Assembly (NCBI GenBank): GCA_001692895.1
Contig: KV748218.1
Coordinates: 310,001 to 374,000 of the forward strand
Length of the DNA stretch: 64,000 bases
Source of the DNA: Cenococcum geophilum 1.58
Taxonomy: Eukaryota > Ascomycota > Dothideomycetes > Gloniales > Gloniaceae
Direction: 5' to 3'
Shown here: in pieces, positions 11,340-23,890 of the stretch
How the letters are laid out: every line of letters begins with the position of its first letter
How positions within the stretch are numbered: position 1 is the first letter of the stretch
The notes under the pieces: generated by a model
Database searches by the model: none
Told to the model about the DNA's origin: nothing
Seen by the model: the letters and a program-made list of their open reading frames with translations, nothing else
Position numbers and translations under genes: made by a program

Positions 11340-13400
11340 TATGTTTACTAATAAGCTACATAGCGCCGTTTAGTATAAAGAAACGATTAAAGGCCTTAAT
11401 GAGGAGGCTAAGAGCTAGACATGCGCCCAGTATAGTACGCAACTATCCTTGTATTACTAGCGAGGTAGTAAATAATACTATTAGTGTAGTAAACGTCTTT
11501 AAAAAGCAACGCTCTAATAATAAGGTGTTTTAGTTACCGGTAGTAGATAATAAAGCTCCTTAGTTACTGCGGATAGATCTATAAATATCTTAACTCTCTA
11601 CTAGCTTAGCTAGCTAGGATACACCTTAACTCTCTACTAGCTTAGCCAGTTAGAATATACTAAAGATACGTATAGCTAGAGCTTAGAGAAAAATCTAAGA
11701 TAAGAAGAAGCCTAATATAATAACTTAAGCACGAGATAACGCAATTTAAGGTACTATATTACTGCTATACGGCGACGAATTCTATATAAAAAATAAGTAG
11801 GTAACCTATATTCGGAGGCTAATCTATAATCGTATTAACGTTATCCTTATTATATAAACTGGCTTTGGTAAAAGCCTTATTATATAAGTAATTTTAATCC
11901 TTTATAAAAATACTACATTGCTAGTGTTTCTTCCTCTAAACAAAATTGCAAAAGAGCAAGTTTAAAAGGTTAATCAGATTAGTAGTAATGCGCTACTCCT
12001 TAACGCCGACGTTAAGGATATAGATAAAGCGCTTAAGAATATAAGAGCCGGCCTATATACCTATATCTTTATTAGTCCTAAGCTTACCAGTATACTATCT
12101 TTCTAAGATCTACTTAAAGACCCCAAGTTTAAGAAGCGATTGGCCTTGGTTATTGTTAATAAAGCCTATCTTGTTATATAATAGGGCAAGAAGTTTCGCC
12201 CTAAGTATACGCAGCTACGCTATATACGCAATCTAATTAGAAGCTCGGTTCTATGGTTTACCTATTCTATAACTTTTAATTTAGAAATATTAAAAACAGT
12301 AAAGAAGTCTTTAGGCTTTAATAATACTAATATATACTTTAAGTAAACTTCTATTTCCTATAGAGAGCTTATCTTTTGTCTTAGCTAAATACTAAAGAAT
12401 ATAATTACTAAATATACCTCGCTCCGCTTCCTTTTTAATAAGGCTATTAATCCTCCAACTATTAAAATATATATTAATCCTGCCGTCTTTTAGGGAGGGA
12501 GCTGCTTAGCTACTCCGCATAAGATTCTAAAGACTATTATATTCTTTAATACTAGAGCCTAAGCTATAGAGGCGCATAGAAGTATATCTAAGTACCTATA
12601 GCAGCTATATACAGCTTAATATACTAAAAATATCACCTACTTAATTATAGCCGTATTCTATTAAACAACCTTATTATTTAGTAAGAAGTTAATACTAGAT
12701 AAGTTTAGGAAACCAGCAAAATCTTCTAAGATTTAAATTATTTTTGCTATAGAGGCTATTAGGCTTAGTATTAATCTTTTAGACGTCCGTAAAGCGGTTA
12801 TATATATAATACCAGCGCTTAAATAACATTTCTCTCCTCTTCTATAGCGTGGTAGTCGAGCTAGTCGCAATAGTAGAAGGGCTAAAGTAATCTTTCTATT
12901 TAAATACTAGTGCTTTAGTAAATAAGACCTACTCCTATAGCTAAAGCCGAAGGCAGTATACCGTTTAAATGCTCGCCGACAGCAACAGTTCTGCGTACTA
13001 TTATCCTACCCTTTTTCTACCTCTTAACTATTACTATTACACAGATCCTAATTACCGTTAGTTAATTCTATAAACTTAGATAACTTATTAGCCAGTAACA
13101 CTATCTAGTTAAAGTAAGGAGGTAAAAAGGAAGATAAGCAGAAGCGTATAGAGATAAGAGATAAGTTTTTCTAGCTATATAACGATTACAAGTATATTAA
13201 GGAAACACTATATAAGTATTTCGCTAAGCCTAATGCTTTAATTGCTGCAAATACTAATAAAGACTCCTACTGTAGTTACTATAATGACTCCCTTTAGTTA
13301 AGAACGCCTAAACGTAAAATATATAATAAAAAGGGGGCAAATCTAGATGCTAAAAAAAATTATATCTTTAAGAGACTTTAGATATGGGCTTAAACATTAG
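11340..13400 (+). pseudogene. RecQ-type DNA helicase, RIP-inactivated
   Basis: Read through the RIP stops, the plus strand encodes a superfamily 2 helicase of the RecQ-like type common in filamentous fungi. Visible landmarks are Walker A at about 11,845-11,875 (TGFGKSLI), a run matching PLNKIAKEQ at about 11,935-11,960, a motif II region near 12,150 where the DEAH box is degraded (the expected ID appears as VN), the following QWGKKFRPKYTQL near 12,180, and motif VI near 12,845-12,880 (QRGGRAS, the first Q now a stop). A cysteine-containing tail follows near 13,240-13,290. The number of stops rules out function. Related RecQ-like genes are known as telomere-linked helicases and also occur in mobile elements. 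I see no terminal repeats that decide between these. Confidence 0.75.
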
Positions 13401-14105
13401 CAGTACCTATAGCTATTAGTAGATCTGCTCTATTTCTAATATATTACACTATTGCCGTTTTATATACTATACTATATTAAATAGTATATTAATTCCACCT
13501 AATTACTATATATAAATACCTTAACAACTATATAAACGAATAAAAGCACGCAGATCTACTATCTAAAAGTCTATAGTAGGAGCTGCGTGCAGCCGGTCTT
13601 AAATATAATTATATACTATACCCTTCTTTATAGGGTATAGATGCGATATTTAGGATTTCTAGTATTAATCCAACGCCGAGCCAGAGTTAAACTTTATTAA
13701 TTAACTCCCTATTTAATGCTATTATATCTACTACTACCACCAGTTAAGCTATATTAGTTGCTACTATATCCGCTATATAACCGCGACTCTCTTTAAGCCT
13801 ACCCCCGCGCTAGCCTCCCCTGCGTAATACTTAGGTGCTATTACCTATAAGATATAGCCTATTAAGCTTACGAAGCCTAAATATATAATATATCCAAAAT
13901 ATACCAGATATAAGGAAGAGAAAAAGGCTTTAGTTATTATCGCGGTTATAAAGGGAAGGTAAGCTGTTACTATTCTAATAATATTTTTACACTCTATATA
14001 TATTCTGCTAAGCCCTATTACTAATAAGCTGTTTAATATATATATAGTAGTATATAGGAAACTTTAGTTTTATAGCCGGATTAATATTACTACCGTTATA
14101 GGTAG
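13401..14105. other. RIP-mutated sequence, unassigned
   Basis: TA-rich, with no recognisable domain in any frame. It may be the C-terminal part or 3' flank of the helicase. It does not match the sequence to the left of the second Gypsy-X copy (27.0-28.0 kb), so it lies outside that repeat. Confidence 0.45.
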
Positions 14106-14348
14106 TATAGAGGGGCAAAGCCTAACACTAAAAGGTAATACTTAATTAAGTATTATAAATAAAAGAATGGAATGACTTAAGTTATACTAGAGAAGTCGTT
14201 AATTAATAGAGGGTAGAGGAGAAATTATATTAAGTTAAGGTAAGGTAAGGTTAAAACCTAAGCTCTTTCTGTAATATATAACCCTAAGCCTTATATATAT
14301 AATAAGAAAACAAACTAAAATAACTAAGGGGCATTTAATACTACTATA
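14106..14348 (-). repeat. 3' LTR of Gypsy-X copy 1
   Basis: It aligns along its whole length with 28,017-28,247, whose ends are TGTGG...TTACA. Here RIP has changed the ends to TATAG...CTATA. On the minus strand it directly follows a purine-rich tract (AGGTAGGGGAGG), as expected of a 3' LTR. No second LTR of this family is present in the window. Confidence 0.65.
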
Positions 14349-15963
14349 TTACCTCCCCTACCTAAAAGGTTATCCCCTAACGTTTCCTTATATCTCCCTT
14401 AGTAGGTAATAAATGCCCTAAAAAAGAAGACACCCTAACGCCTAACGCTCCTCCAACTTCTCTAAAGCTGCCTACACTTCCTCCTTAATTATCGCCTCCG
14501 CTTCTTCCGTATTATCCCTATCCATAATACCTTCTACTTTAAGTTCTATACTTATATCCTCTTATATCCTCTTATATATTAATAGCATTAGCCTAAAGGC
14601 TTAAAGACACTCTTTCCTAAGCAGTAGCTATTTTTACTTAGATTGTCTTTTATGTAGGAGATTATAGAACGCTAGAATTAATTACCTGCTCTTCTAAAGC
14701 AGCACCCCTTTCCGAAATTAGTAAAGGCGTTAGGCGGTATAATGCTGCTAGTTTATTAGTGTCTTCTAAGGTACTAATAACCGTTAATAATTATTTAGGG
14801 GCAGCATCCCAGAGGCTATCTCCCTTAGGCTTACTTAGATCCTTTAGTTTACGGCCAATCTCTATAGGCACTACTTTATTATTAAAGATATTAGGACTAA
14901 GGTTTAGAGTAGTAGTCCTAGCGCCTTAAGGTGTAATAGCCCTATCCTTACCTTTAGTATAGCCTTTAGAACTATACTTAGTTAATAGGGGAGCGCTAGA
15001 AGTTATACCCTTATTTTCTAAATCTAAACTTAGGTCTTTAGGGTATTCTAAGTTATCTACGGGACGCCTATATCCTTATTCTTCTACTAAAAAGTAAGAC
15101 TTCGCCCTAAATACTTCTTACTTAAATTCCTCTAGCTCCTTAAAGCTATCCTAAATAGCCTCTATAATACGCACCCTATATCTTTCTTAAAATGCTTCGT
15201 ATTTATTATTTAAGGTAGGATCTAGGATTATCCGCTATTCTACCCTTACTTAAGGATTATCCTATAAAAGTCTTCCAACCAAAGCATTTAAAAGGGCACT
15301 CTTTACCTGCAGTTATATATAGGCCGGGAATTTATAGAGAGAAATACTAGTAATAGGTTCGCTAGTAGGAGTTAATACCAGGGGAAGACCAGTTAGATTT
15401 ATCTATATAACCTCCTATTAGCTCTTAAGCCTAGGGATTTCTAATTTCCTAGTATTTAGTAGGATTGTAATTAAGTCTAAAGTAATAATTAAGTGGCTTA
15501 ATATTGCTTAAGATGCTCCTTATATAATAGTAGCTTTTATAAACTATACTTCTCTAGTTTTTAACACAATGGGTATCTAGTTAAGCTTAAACTTTTTAGC
15601 ATTAGCCTTAGTCCAGGCCGTCTCCATATTCTTAATACACCCCTTATTATTAAGTTCTCCGCGCTCTTAAAGCAAGCCTACCTATTCTAGTATATACTAA
15701 TATATTCCGGGTAGGAGTTCTATATAAGACTAACTCCCCTCCTTAATTAAGGAAATATAAGAATAAAGCCAGCTATCTCTAAAATCTAGCCCTCCTTTAT
15801 ATACCCGGAGAAGATTAATTTCTAAGTTTTATTTTTTAGGAAGATAGCTATTAAGAAACTAGAGCGCGTAGCTTAGATATATAATAAAATAAGTAGTATT
15901 ATTAGTGTGTAAAGCTACGGTGTGTTTATAGTGCTCTAAATCTATATAAACTACCTATTATAG

Positions 15964-16333
15964 TGTCACGGAGTAAGCACAAGCGGTGATAATATATAGC
16001 GAAGTAGGTATTATTAAGCTATGTACATGAACTGCGTAATAAAGTCAAGACGTTGCGTAAGGAAAGAAGGTAGGAAAACGGGAAGAAAGGGCATATATCG
16101 TTAACTTGGTTGCTTGGTTAACACGTATATAGGTAGAATAGGGTTTAGGTTGTGGTCCTGGCAGAACTTAGCAGAATTTGGTGGAACTTAGTAGAATATG
16201 GCAGAATGCCGTAGATTGCCGTTAGATTGCCATTAGATTACCGTTAAATTACTATTTCGCGGTTAGTCTCTAATTACTAAGTTAGTGGAAATAGGTAGAT
16301 GTGTGCAAGGTGTTACGGGGGTGTCCCGTAATA
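15964..16333 (-). repeat. 3' LTR of Gypsy-1
   Basis: Aligns with 21,564-21,911. It is less RIP-damaged than the other LTR and is about 22 bp longer because of an extra copy of a short TTAGATTRCC unit near 16,210-16,250. On the minus strand it follows a polypurine tract (AAAGGGGGGG near 16,336-16,346). Confidence 0.9.
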
Positions 16334-16344
16334 GTACCCCCCCT

Positions 16345-19300
16345 TTAAACTTAAGCTTCTGCGAGATGGGGCTGTAGTAGTTCTAGGTAGAGTTTATAAA
16401 AGTCTTCTGCGGCTTATATAAGTCCTATAGAGTTAACGGGTTCCTATAAGGACTTAGTAAAGCCTCTCCATTTTATAAGATATATATATTGGCGTTTCCG
16501 TTTATTATATTTAATATTATTAATTCTTTTAACAAAGTACTTGTTCTCACCATCCACTTTAACTAGTAGGGGAGGGTCTTATATTTATTTAGGCAGGGCG
16601 TCTAATATGGGGGCAGTAGGGTGGAGGACTAACGTATAGAATACGGGGTGGATTTTAACCGTATTAGGGAGCTTCAGTTAGTAGGCATAAGGAGAGATAA
16701 CCTTTTTAACCTTATAAGGGCCAGCGTTCTTCTAATTAAGTTTCTTAATAGGTTGTTTTGTGTTTAGATTTCTTATATTTAGCTAGACGAAATCGCCAAT
16801 TTAGTAGGCTAGTGCTAGGGTTCGTTTCTTATTTACTACGGCTTTATAAATAGATTAAGCCCATATTATCTTATTAGTAAGGAACTATTATAGTTCCTCT
16901 ATTTTCTTTATGAATTTATTTGCTTCTATAACTTATAAGGCGTAATAAGCAGGATAAGGAATATTACTAAAGGGTTTAAAACCCATTTATAGGTGCTGGC
17001 CGTAATTAGCTAGGAATAGGGAGACTTTTGTGGTTTCTAAGACGGAATTATTTATAGTAAACTTAGTAAATGTGAGCTAGTTAATCCAGTTATCCTGTAA
17101 ATATGACGTGTATATCCGAATATACTGTTCTATTATAGCATTTACGCGTTCCATTTAGCTATCCGTTTCTAGGTAATACGCGATAAATAATAGTGCTTTA
17201 ATATAGAGTTAAGTAGTTAGTTCTTTTTAGAATGCTAAGACAAACTAGCTGCTTTTATCGGAGATAATTGTTTTAGGGAGTCTATGGAGTTTCCATATAT
17301 AATTTAGAAATAGTTAGGCAACAGCAGGCGTTAATATATTAGGGTAGGCAATTAAGTGTCTTATTTTAGATAGTTAGTCTATAACTACTATAATATTTAT
17401 ACAGCCTCTACTATTAGGAAGGTTAATAATAAAGTTAATTAAGATATCCTTCTATCTTCGGTCTAAAACAGGTAGCGGCTTTAAAAGACCGTTATACGTC
17501 TTATATAAGGCTTTAGCTCGTTAGTAGGTATAGCAGCTAGAGACGTACCTTTATATCGTATTATGTATATTCGGCTAATAATACTCCCATTAGAGTAGTT
17601 CTAGGGTCTTTTTTTAGCCTAGGTGGCCGGCGACAGGTAGATCGTATACGTGTTTAAGAAGTTTAAGCTTAAGCTTATTATAATTAGGGATAACTAGACG
17701 GTTCTAGTAATACAAGCGGTTTCCACAGGCTTTATATTTACTTAGAGAAATCTTTTTAGAGCGTCTAATGCTATTTTGTATTAGCTTAAGCGTCTCTTAG
17801 ATAAACTTGTTATTTAGGTATTTATTAACTATAATCTGTTTAATTGATTAATTAGTTATTTTAAGGACGTGTACCGTAAGATCTTTAGTAGGAGGGTTAA
17901 ATAGTTTAGGGCGAAGCAGGGTCTAATTTTAGTAAGAGCGCGCTTCTTCTAGGGCTGGCGCGTCTTGCGAGCGTTAGGTTAGGGCATTAGGCTTCTAACC
18001 TTAGACGCCTAGGCGGTACGTAATTAAGAATCGGAAATAAGACAGATATTCTAACTAGCGGGCCTAACAATAACTCAGCTGTTTTATAGTCGTGAAGTAC
18101 TATAGGTTCTTATAGTCGCTAAGGACCTTAATTAGAAATCCAGCGCCTTCTAGTTTAGGTTGCTATTATTTAAAACACCTAATAATAGCTAACAATTCCT
18201 TATTGTAGATCTCGTAGTTATATTTAGCTAGGCTTAGTTATTTTAAGAAGTATACTATAGGGTATAATACTCTATCTTCGTTATATTAAGATAAAATGCC
18301 TCCAGTAATATAGTTAGATAAGTTGGCTTTTATAACACTTATTCGGTTTAGGTCAAAGTGTTAGAGTATAGGCGCAGTAGTAAATATAACCTTTAAATAG
18401 GTAAAGGCCTTCTTATATTCCTTGTTAAAGATAAAAACTTTATCCTTTTAGGTTAGAGCTATAAGGGGTAAAACCAGGGTAAAGAAGTTATTAATAAACC
18501 GTTAGTAGAAATTAGCAAATCCTATAAAGGCTCTTACGTCCTTAACGTTCTCGGGTTTTTGCCAGTTTATAATTGCTTTAACTTTCTTTAGGTCCATTTA
18601 TATACCATTTATAGAAATAAGGAGTCTAAGGTATAGAACTTCCATTTTATAAAACTTATATTTATCTACATCTAATTATAGACTAGCTCCGTACAGGGCT
18701 TATAGGATAAGGTTAACGTATTTCCGATATTCGGTCAGGTTATTACTATATATTAAGATGTTGTTAATATAAGCAGTATAGAAGATATTCAGGTAGGGGC
18801 ATAGGGTATTATTTATATAATGTTGAAACGAGCTTAGAGCGTTTGCGAGGCCGAAGGGTGTTACTAAGTACTTAAATAGTCTATATTGGGTACGAAATAC
18901 AATAAGCTATTTATCCCCTTTTATAATACGGAGACGGTTAAATACAGAGATAATATCGAGCTTTATATAGTAACGAGCCTTACTTAGTTAGTTTAGTATC
19001 TCTTATATTAGCGGGATCGGATATCAGTTCTTAACGGTAACGGCATTAAGAGCTTAGTAGTCTACACAGAAGCATAGACCGCCGCTAGGTTTCTTAACAA
19101 AGATTACTAGTACGGCTATAGGCGACGAGCTTACTCTAATAAATCCTTTGCTTAGGTTTTTGTCTAAATACTTTCGTAGCACTTAGAGTTTATTTTAGGA
19201 TATCCCGTATAAGGGTCTAAATCTAGGCTGCTTTTCTTTTTTAAGTATAATCTTATAGTTGTATAGTTAGTGTTCTAGTAGCTTATTAGCTTCCTTTTAT

Positions 19301-20250
19301 AAGAATGCATCTAGGCAATAATAATACTCTATTGGTACCTTTATGGTAGGGTTAGTATGCTTCTTTAGTACTAAGGCCTTCTTAATATCGGCTATTATAA
19401 TAGCGAAGATTATATATTCGGGTTTCTTAGTAAGTTGCGCTAGTAGGGTAGCTCTAATTATACGGATATCTAGGGTGCTAAGCTTGCTTAGATTGTCTAT
19501 AGTTTCTTATTTAGGTTTAGGTTTAGTATTAGGTATAGAGTTAGTATTAGATTTAGGTTCGGGTTCTTTAAGAATCCTTTTTATAGTGGAATACTAGTCC
19601 TTCTAGTATTTTTATATATGGAGCTTAAGCTTTTGCTTAGCTTAGGGCGGTATAGTGCTTAGGGCTAATTTGTGGAGTTTAGTGGAATTCCCGGATCCTT
19701 AATAGATATTAGTGGAAATCTTACGCTGGTGGAATTCGGTGGAATTCCTAGGTTAGTGGAATTTAGTGGATTCCTTAGGCGTAGGGTAGACATTAGTAGA
19801 AATCTTAGGCTAGTGGATCTTAGCGGATTTCCTAGATTTTAGTTTGGGGTTAAGGCGGTATATTATATAACACTTCTACTTGCAATAAAAGGCGGTAAAT
19901 AGAAGCTTAAGGTTATCTTAATTAATAGTTACCTTATATAGCTTTATCTAGGGTTGTTTAAGGATTACTAGGTAACCTAGGGTAGTAATAAAAAGCTTAA
20001 TCAGTTCTTTATAGTTTAGGTATTAGAGTCTTAGGGCTACCACGTGGGTAATACAGCCTAAGACAGTACGTTTGCTATTAAATCCAAATACGTTAATATG
20101 CCGGTTAAGGGGGGTTAAGGTAAAACTATTATTTTGCGTAAAGATCCTGTTAATAAATCCTATGCCGCTAGCTCCTGTATTAATTAGAATTTAAGCGTTA
20201 GCCTTTTAACCATTCTGCTAAAGGCGGTAGTTAATAGTTATGCTACGGTC
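16345..20250 (-). pseudogene. Gypsy-1 pol (protease, RT, RNase H, integrase, chromodomain)
   Basis: On the minus strand a retroviral-type aspartic protease motif (INTGASGIGFI, originally DTGASG) lies near 20,155-20,195. The RT spans about 18,500-19,300 and contains VTPFGLANALSSFQHYIN and the active-site region INNILIYS (from YxDDILIYS). RNase H follows. Integrase lies at about 16,850-17,600, with a stretch matching MERVNAIIEQYI. A chromodomain near 16,400-16,560 (YLIKWRGF) closes the protein. Chromodomains direct integration to heterochromatin in chromoviruses. RIP stops throughout make the gene inactive. Confidence 0.88.
19667..19850. repeat. Array of TAGTGGAATT-like short repeats inside Gypsy-1
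   Basis: Repeats of a GTGGAATT/GTGGATT core at irregular spacing, with many copies in about 180 bp. It lies between the protease and RT regions of Gypsy-1. The LTRs carry similar GTGGAACTTAGTAGAAT strings, so the array may derive from LTR-like sequence or encode a repetitive peptide linker. Confidence 0.5.
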
Positions 20251-20399
20251 CTAAGAGTCGGAGTTTATAACATTAAATGCGTTTAATGAGATCCTGTAGT
20301 AGAGCCGTCCTAGAGAGCGACTTAGCTCTAAGACCTTCCTTTTAGAGGCAATTAGGGCGGGGTTCTTATAGGATATTAGTTAGAGCTTTATCCTTATAA

Positions 20400-21530
20400 G
20401 TAGTGCTTATTAAACGTAGGGCTAGAACTAGATAAAGATTAGGGACGGTAACCGGAAGATTAATATGGTAAACGGCTGCTAGTGCTAGCCATTTATAAAT
20501 TGTTTTGGGGTATAGGGACAAAGCAGTAGTTTAAGAGGTAGGAGCCGCTTCTATATTTAAAGCAGAGGCCTAGCTTAATGCGTTATTCTTATTTAAAGGA
20601 CCCTAATAGGGCGTATCCTAGGGTCTTAGTATTAATATCTATGGCGTTAGGGTGCTTAGGTTAAGATAATAACTTAGTAGGCGTTTATAAGGTTATCGTA
20701 TTATACTAATAAATGGGCTTCAGTATAAGGCGTAGTATATTATTATACCGTTTATTAATAACGTTTACGCAGGCGTTAAGAGTTTCTAAGAGGTCTACGC
20801 CTATTAGGGAGGTTTTTAGTTTAGGGCTTAGGGATTTAATAAGGCTGTTAATTAGTATAGAGTTATTCTAGCCTATTTCCTTTACGTAGCGGTTAAATTT
20901 GGAGAAGTATACTAGGAAACTTTTCTTTTCTTAAGTTATTTAGTTTATCTTTCTTTAAGCGGTAGCTTAGCGGTTTAGGTTACCGTATATAGCTTTAAGA
21001 AGTGTAACTAGGCTTTATACTAAGTTTGGTTGGAAAGGTTTAATAAGGTTAGCTACGTCTCCTTTTAGTTAACTTAAGGCGTAATAGAGTCAGTTAGCTT
21101 TAGTTAGGTAGCAGTTAGCATTACCAGTTAGCTTATTCTTAAGCCGGCTTAAAAATAACTAAAGCTTTTGTCGTTTACTAGTAAATACTAGGGGGTTTAG
21201 TAGTTTCTTAGATTGTTTTAGTGCGGTAATTAGCTCTATAGGGTAAGTAACTACTACTAATTTAGGGCTTGTATTCCGCGTATTTATCTCCAAAGATAGC
21301 GTTTAGTCTTAGGGCCTTAATATAGGCATCTTAAGGATACGGACTTCTTCTTAAAGTGCTTTAATTAATTATTATTATTGTGCTTCTTGTTTAGCTTACT
21401 ATTAAGTTAAAGTGGCTTAGTGCTGTGCAAGGGCGTCTATAAAGGACTTCTGTATACCTACTAATTATTCTTAAAGTGCGGCTATAATAGCGTCGGCTAT
21501 TACGGGGGCTTTAGGGTCGTTCTACATTTT
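20400..21530 (-). pseudogene. Gypsy-1 gag
   Basis: The region upstream of the protease in element order. Its clearest landmark is a CX2CX4HX4C zinc knuckle at 20,564-20,523 on the minus strand, where the second Cys and the His now read as Tyr (RIP-type changes of TGT/TGC and CAT/CAC on the coding strand). The rest is damaged gag-like sequence. Confidence 0.7.
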
Positions 21531-21563
21531 TAGAGGGTAGTGTAAGTTTTTAACGTAACGTAG

Positions 21564-21911
21564 TATTACGGAGTAAGTATAAGCGGTAATAATATATAGT
21601 AAAGTAGGTATTATTAAGCTATGTATATAAACTGCGTGATAAAGTTAAGACGTTATATAAGGAAAGAAGGTAGGAAAACGGGAAGAAAGGGCATATATTG
21701 TTAACTTGGTTGCTTAGTTAATACGTACATAGGCAGAATAGGGTTTAGGTCGTAGTCCTGGCAGAACTTAGCAGAATTTGGTAGAACTTAGTAGAATATA
21801 GCAGAATGCCATAGATTGCCGTTAGATTGCCATTTCGCAGTTAGTCTTTAATTGCTAAGTCGGTGGAAATAGGTGGACGTGTGCAAGGTGTTATAGGGGT
21901 GTCCCGTAATA
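21564..21911 (-). repeat. 5' LTR of Gypsy-1
   Basis: Partner of 15,964-16,333. Its differences from that LTR are mainly C-to-T and G-to-A, as expected of RIP after insertion. A target duplication TATAG follows at 21,912. Confidence 0.9.
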
Positions 21912-23890
21912 TATAGTAAGGAATAATATATAGTCCGGAGGATACCATTTTTCTCTTCCCTAGCAGTCTTTTATAAATAGTGCGCGTATATATTAAACTC
22001 TTCCTTAAAAATGCCTAGAATTCCAATATCTTCCCACTATTTAAATAAATCGGCATAGTAGATTCCAAGCAGGTCCTATTTAAGGTCCCCTCTTAAGCCT
22101 AATATAAGCTTTCTTAATCCTACGTAGTTAACTAGATAATTGCTAGGCTATATAATAGAATATACGTAAATTCTAAGGTTATCGTTTGCATACTTTAAGC
22201 GATTATTCTTTTTAAACTAGAAATAGGAGCTTTTAGCCGTCCGGAGAATGTTAATAGTATTATAGTTCTTAGAGACTAAGCAGATTCGTAAATATAAATT
22301 AGTAGAAGAAACGCTAGTATCTAATTCTAACAACCCTACTATTTTTTAAAGATGCATCTAGTATAACGCGCGGACTTCTATTCTATTTCCCTACTAGGCT
22401 ATAATAAATTAATGCAAGATAGAAAAGATACCATTTTTTAGCTCTTTCTTAGAATTAAGGGCCTTAATTAATTTAGCTGGCGTTTTAGAATAATATAAGC
22501 ATTTTATTTTCCGCTTCGGCTATACTTTCCTAATAATTACCTCTCCTTTAGTAATTATTGCTGCTTTTCCCTTCTGCCTATTAGCTCTACTAGAAGCTAG
22601 AGGTTCCGCAGGTCCTATCTTTAGCTTCTTTCTTAGGGATTTCTTAGAAGCTTTCCTAGCCCTGCGTTTCTATAGGGAGCCGGTAACAAAGTCATCCTCT
22701 AAAGGCGTAGATTTATTAGATTTAGAGTCTTCTCCTTACGCTTTAGGTACCTTACCTCTAAACAGAAATAAGCTACGCAGCATTCTTACGTTTAAGCCTT
22801 TAACCTCCTTAAAAGGTAATAATAGAGGCGCTGAAGTAACTAGCTCTAGTACAGATTCCTCTTTAGTTTTAATAGTTAAGGCTAGTATTAAAAGCTTATA
22901 GCCCTAGCTTAGATAATAAACGAGCTTCTATTTCTTAATTAACTCCTTATTAACTACCGATCTAAATTTATAGGCGGTAAGAAAGTCTAAGGGTGTTAGG
23001 TATAGAGTCCTTAAGATCCTAGCCTTTAATAGTTTTAGGCGGCTTAGTATTGTATTATTAATTATTTCTAACGCATCCTTCCTAGAGATCTAACTTCTTT
23101 TTACCTAATTAATAAAGATACGGATGCTTTTTAGTGCGTAATACGTGTAGAAGAGCTTATAAGGACCTTTTAAAAGTTCCTCTCCCCACTCCTTCTTAAT
23201 TGTATTTTGCACCGCCTTAGTCTTATTAATTTTATAGGTAATCTTAGAGAGCTTTCTAATGTCCATAAAGGCGTTTTCCTAATCTTTATTTCCCAAATTT
23301 CCCTTAAGCTCGTTATCCTTCTTAATCTCAACTATTGTATTTTTCGCAGCCTTAACTATATTATGCTCCTAGTTTATAATAGCCTATATTAAACTATAAT
23401 AGATATTTACGCGCTAATTAACTAGGTGGCTTTAGGCGGCCCTAAGGATAACCTCTATTGTTTATGCCTTTCCTTAGTATATAAGGACCATTAACCGAAT
23501 AGTAGGAGGTAGAGGCGTAGGAGGCAGAGGCGTAGGAGGTAGAGTCGTAGGAGGTAGAGGTGGCGGCTTTCCTTTTAAGCGGAGTTCTATAGTTCTAGAT
23601 ATTTTTATAGTAATATTTCGTGTGCGTAATAGGCGTATAGGTAGTATTTTAATACAAGAGTTATAATAGTATCTTTTTAATATAAGAGAAAAGTAAATAG
23701 GCGCGTATAATTAAATAAGACGAGATAACAAGAAATTAAAATAAAGGCCTTATAGTATTTTCTAGAAAAAGGTGAATTAAAAAGGACCGTCACGTAAATT
23801 ATTAATATGTTAAGAAACTTCGACCGACAGTTAAAGTTATTTAATTAGTTAGATTTTCCTTACTAAGGCTTTTATATGGCAATAACATTA
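21912..23890 (-). other. ORF-X copy 1, N-terminal half and upstream spacer
   Basis: The part of Gypsy-X copy 1 to the right of the Gypsy-1 insertion. It aligns with 29,870-31,075 and then 37,134-37,884 of copy 2. A 15-bp tandem repeat at about 23,500-23,570 (GTAGGAGGTAGAGGC-like) encodes the PPTPLPP repeats of ORF-X on the minus strand. The Copia-1 insertion site of copy 2 corresponds to an intact GATAC at 23,117-23,121. Confidence 0.7.
23808..23855. repeat. Conserved hairpin motif, copy 1
   Basis: One of four copies of a segment of about 45 bp with consensus TGTTAAGGAACTTTAACC, a GCC loop, GGTTAAAG, then TTGTCTAATTRGTTAGA. This copy is damaged in the arms (CTTCGACC...). Other copies are at 36,650, 37,803 and 62,649. 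Confidence 0.75.

Larger units (their letters stand above)
15964..21911 (-). mobile_element. Gypsy-1: complete Ty3/Gypsy element with chromodomain, inserted in ORF-X
   Basis: The element is 5,948 bp, bounded by LTRs of 370 and 348 bp whose ends read TGTyACGG...CCGTAAyA. A 5-bp target duplication TATAG flanks it (15,959-15,963 and 21,912-21,916). Copy 2 of Gypsy-X has the uninterrupted site with a single TATAG near 29,870, which proves the boundaries. Coding is on the minus strand: gag, protease, RT, RNase H, integrase, chromodomain. Every ORF is broken by RIP stops. Confidence 0.92.
14440..23600 (-). pseudogene. ORF-X copy 1, unrecognised protein 3' of pol (interrupted)
   Basis: Removing Gypsy-1, the minus strand reads as one long frame broken mainly by RIP-type stops, roughly 1,050-1,100 codons. 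It starts near 23,595 with MSRTIELRLKGK, then a proline-rich PPTPLPP repeat, then a long basic middle (KKRKIKCL, SKKSLRKKLK) and a Leu/Lys-rich C-terminal half ending near 14,440 (AALEKLEER). I do not recognise the family. No reverse transcriptase, integrase, DDE or tyrosine-recombinase signature could be made out. The same frame is preserved in copy 2, which argues that it was a real protein. Its place after pol is that of an env-like or third ORF. Confidence 0.55.

Noticed and set aside
14270..14300. CCCTAA-like words suggesting telomere repeats
   Set aside because: Single copies only; no tandem TTAGGG array occurs anywhere in the window.
14440..23600. ORF-X as a Starship captain (DUF3435) or Crypton tyrosine recombinase
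   Set aside because: I looked for the R...HxxR...Y pattern and the DUF3435-type core and could not make them out; its place between Gypsy pol and an LTR also speaks against it.
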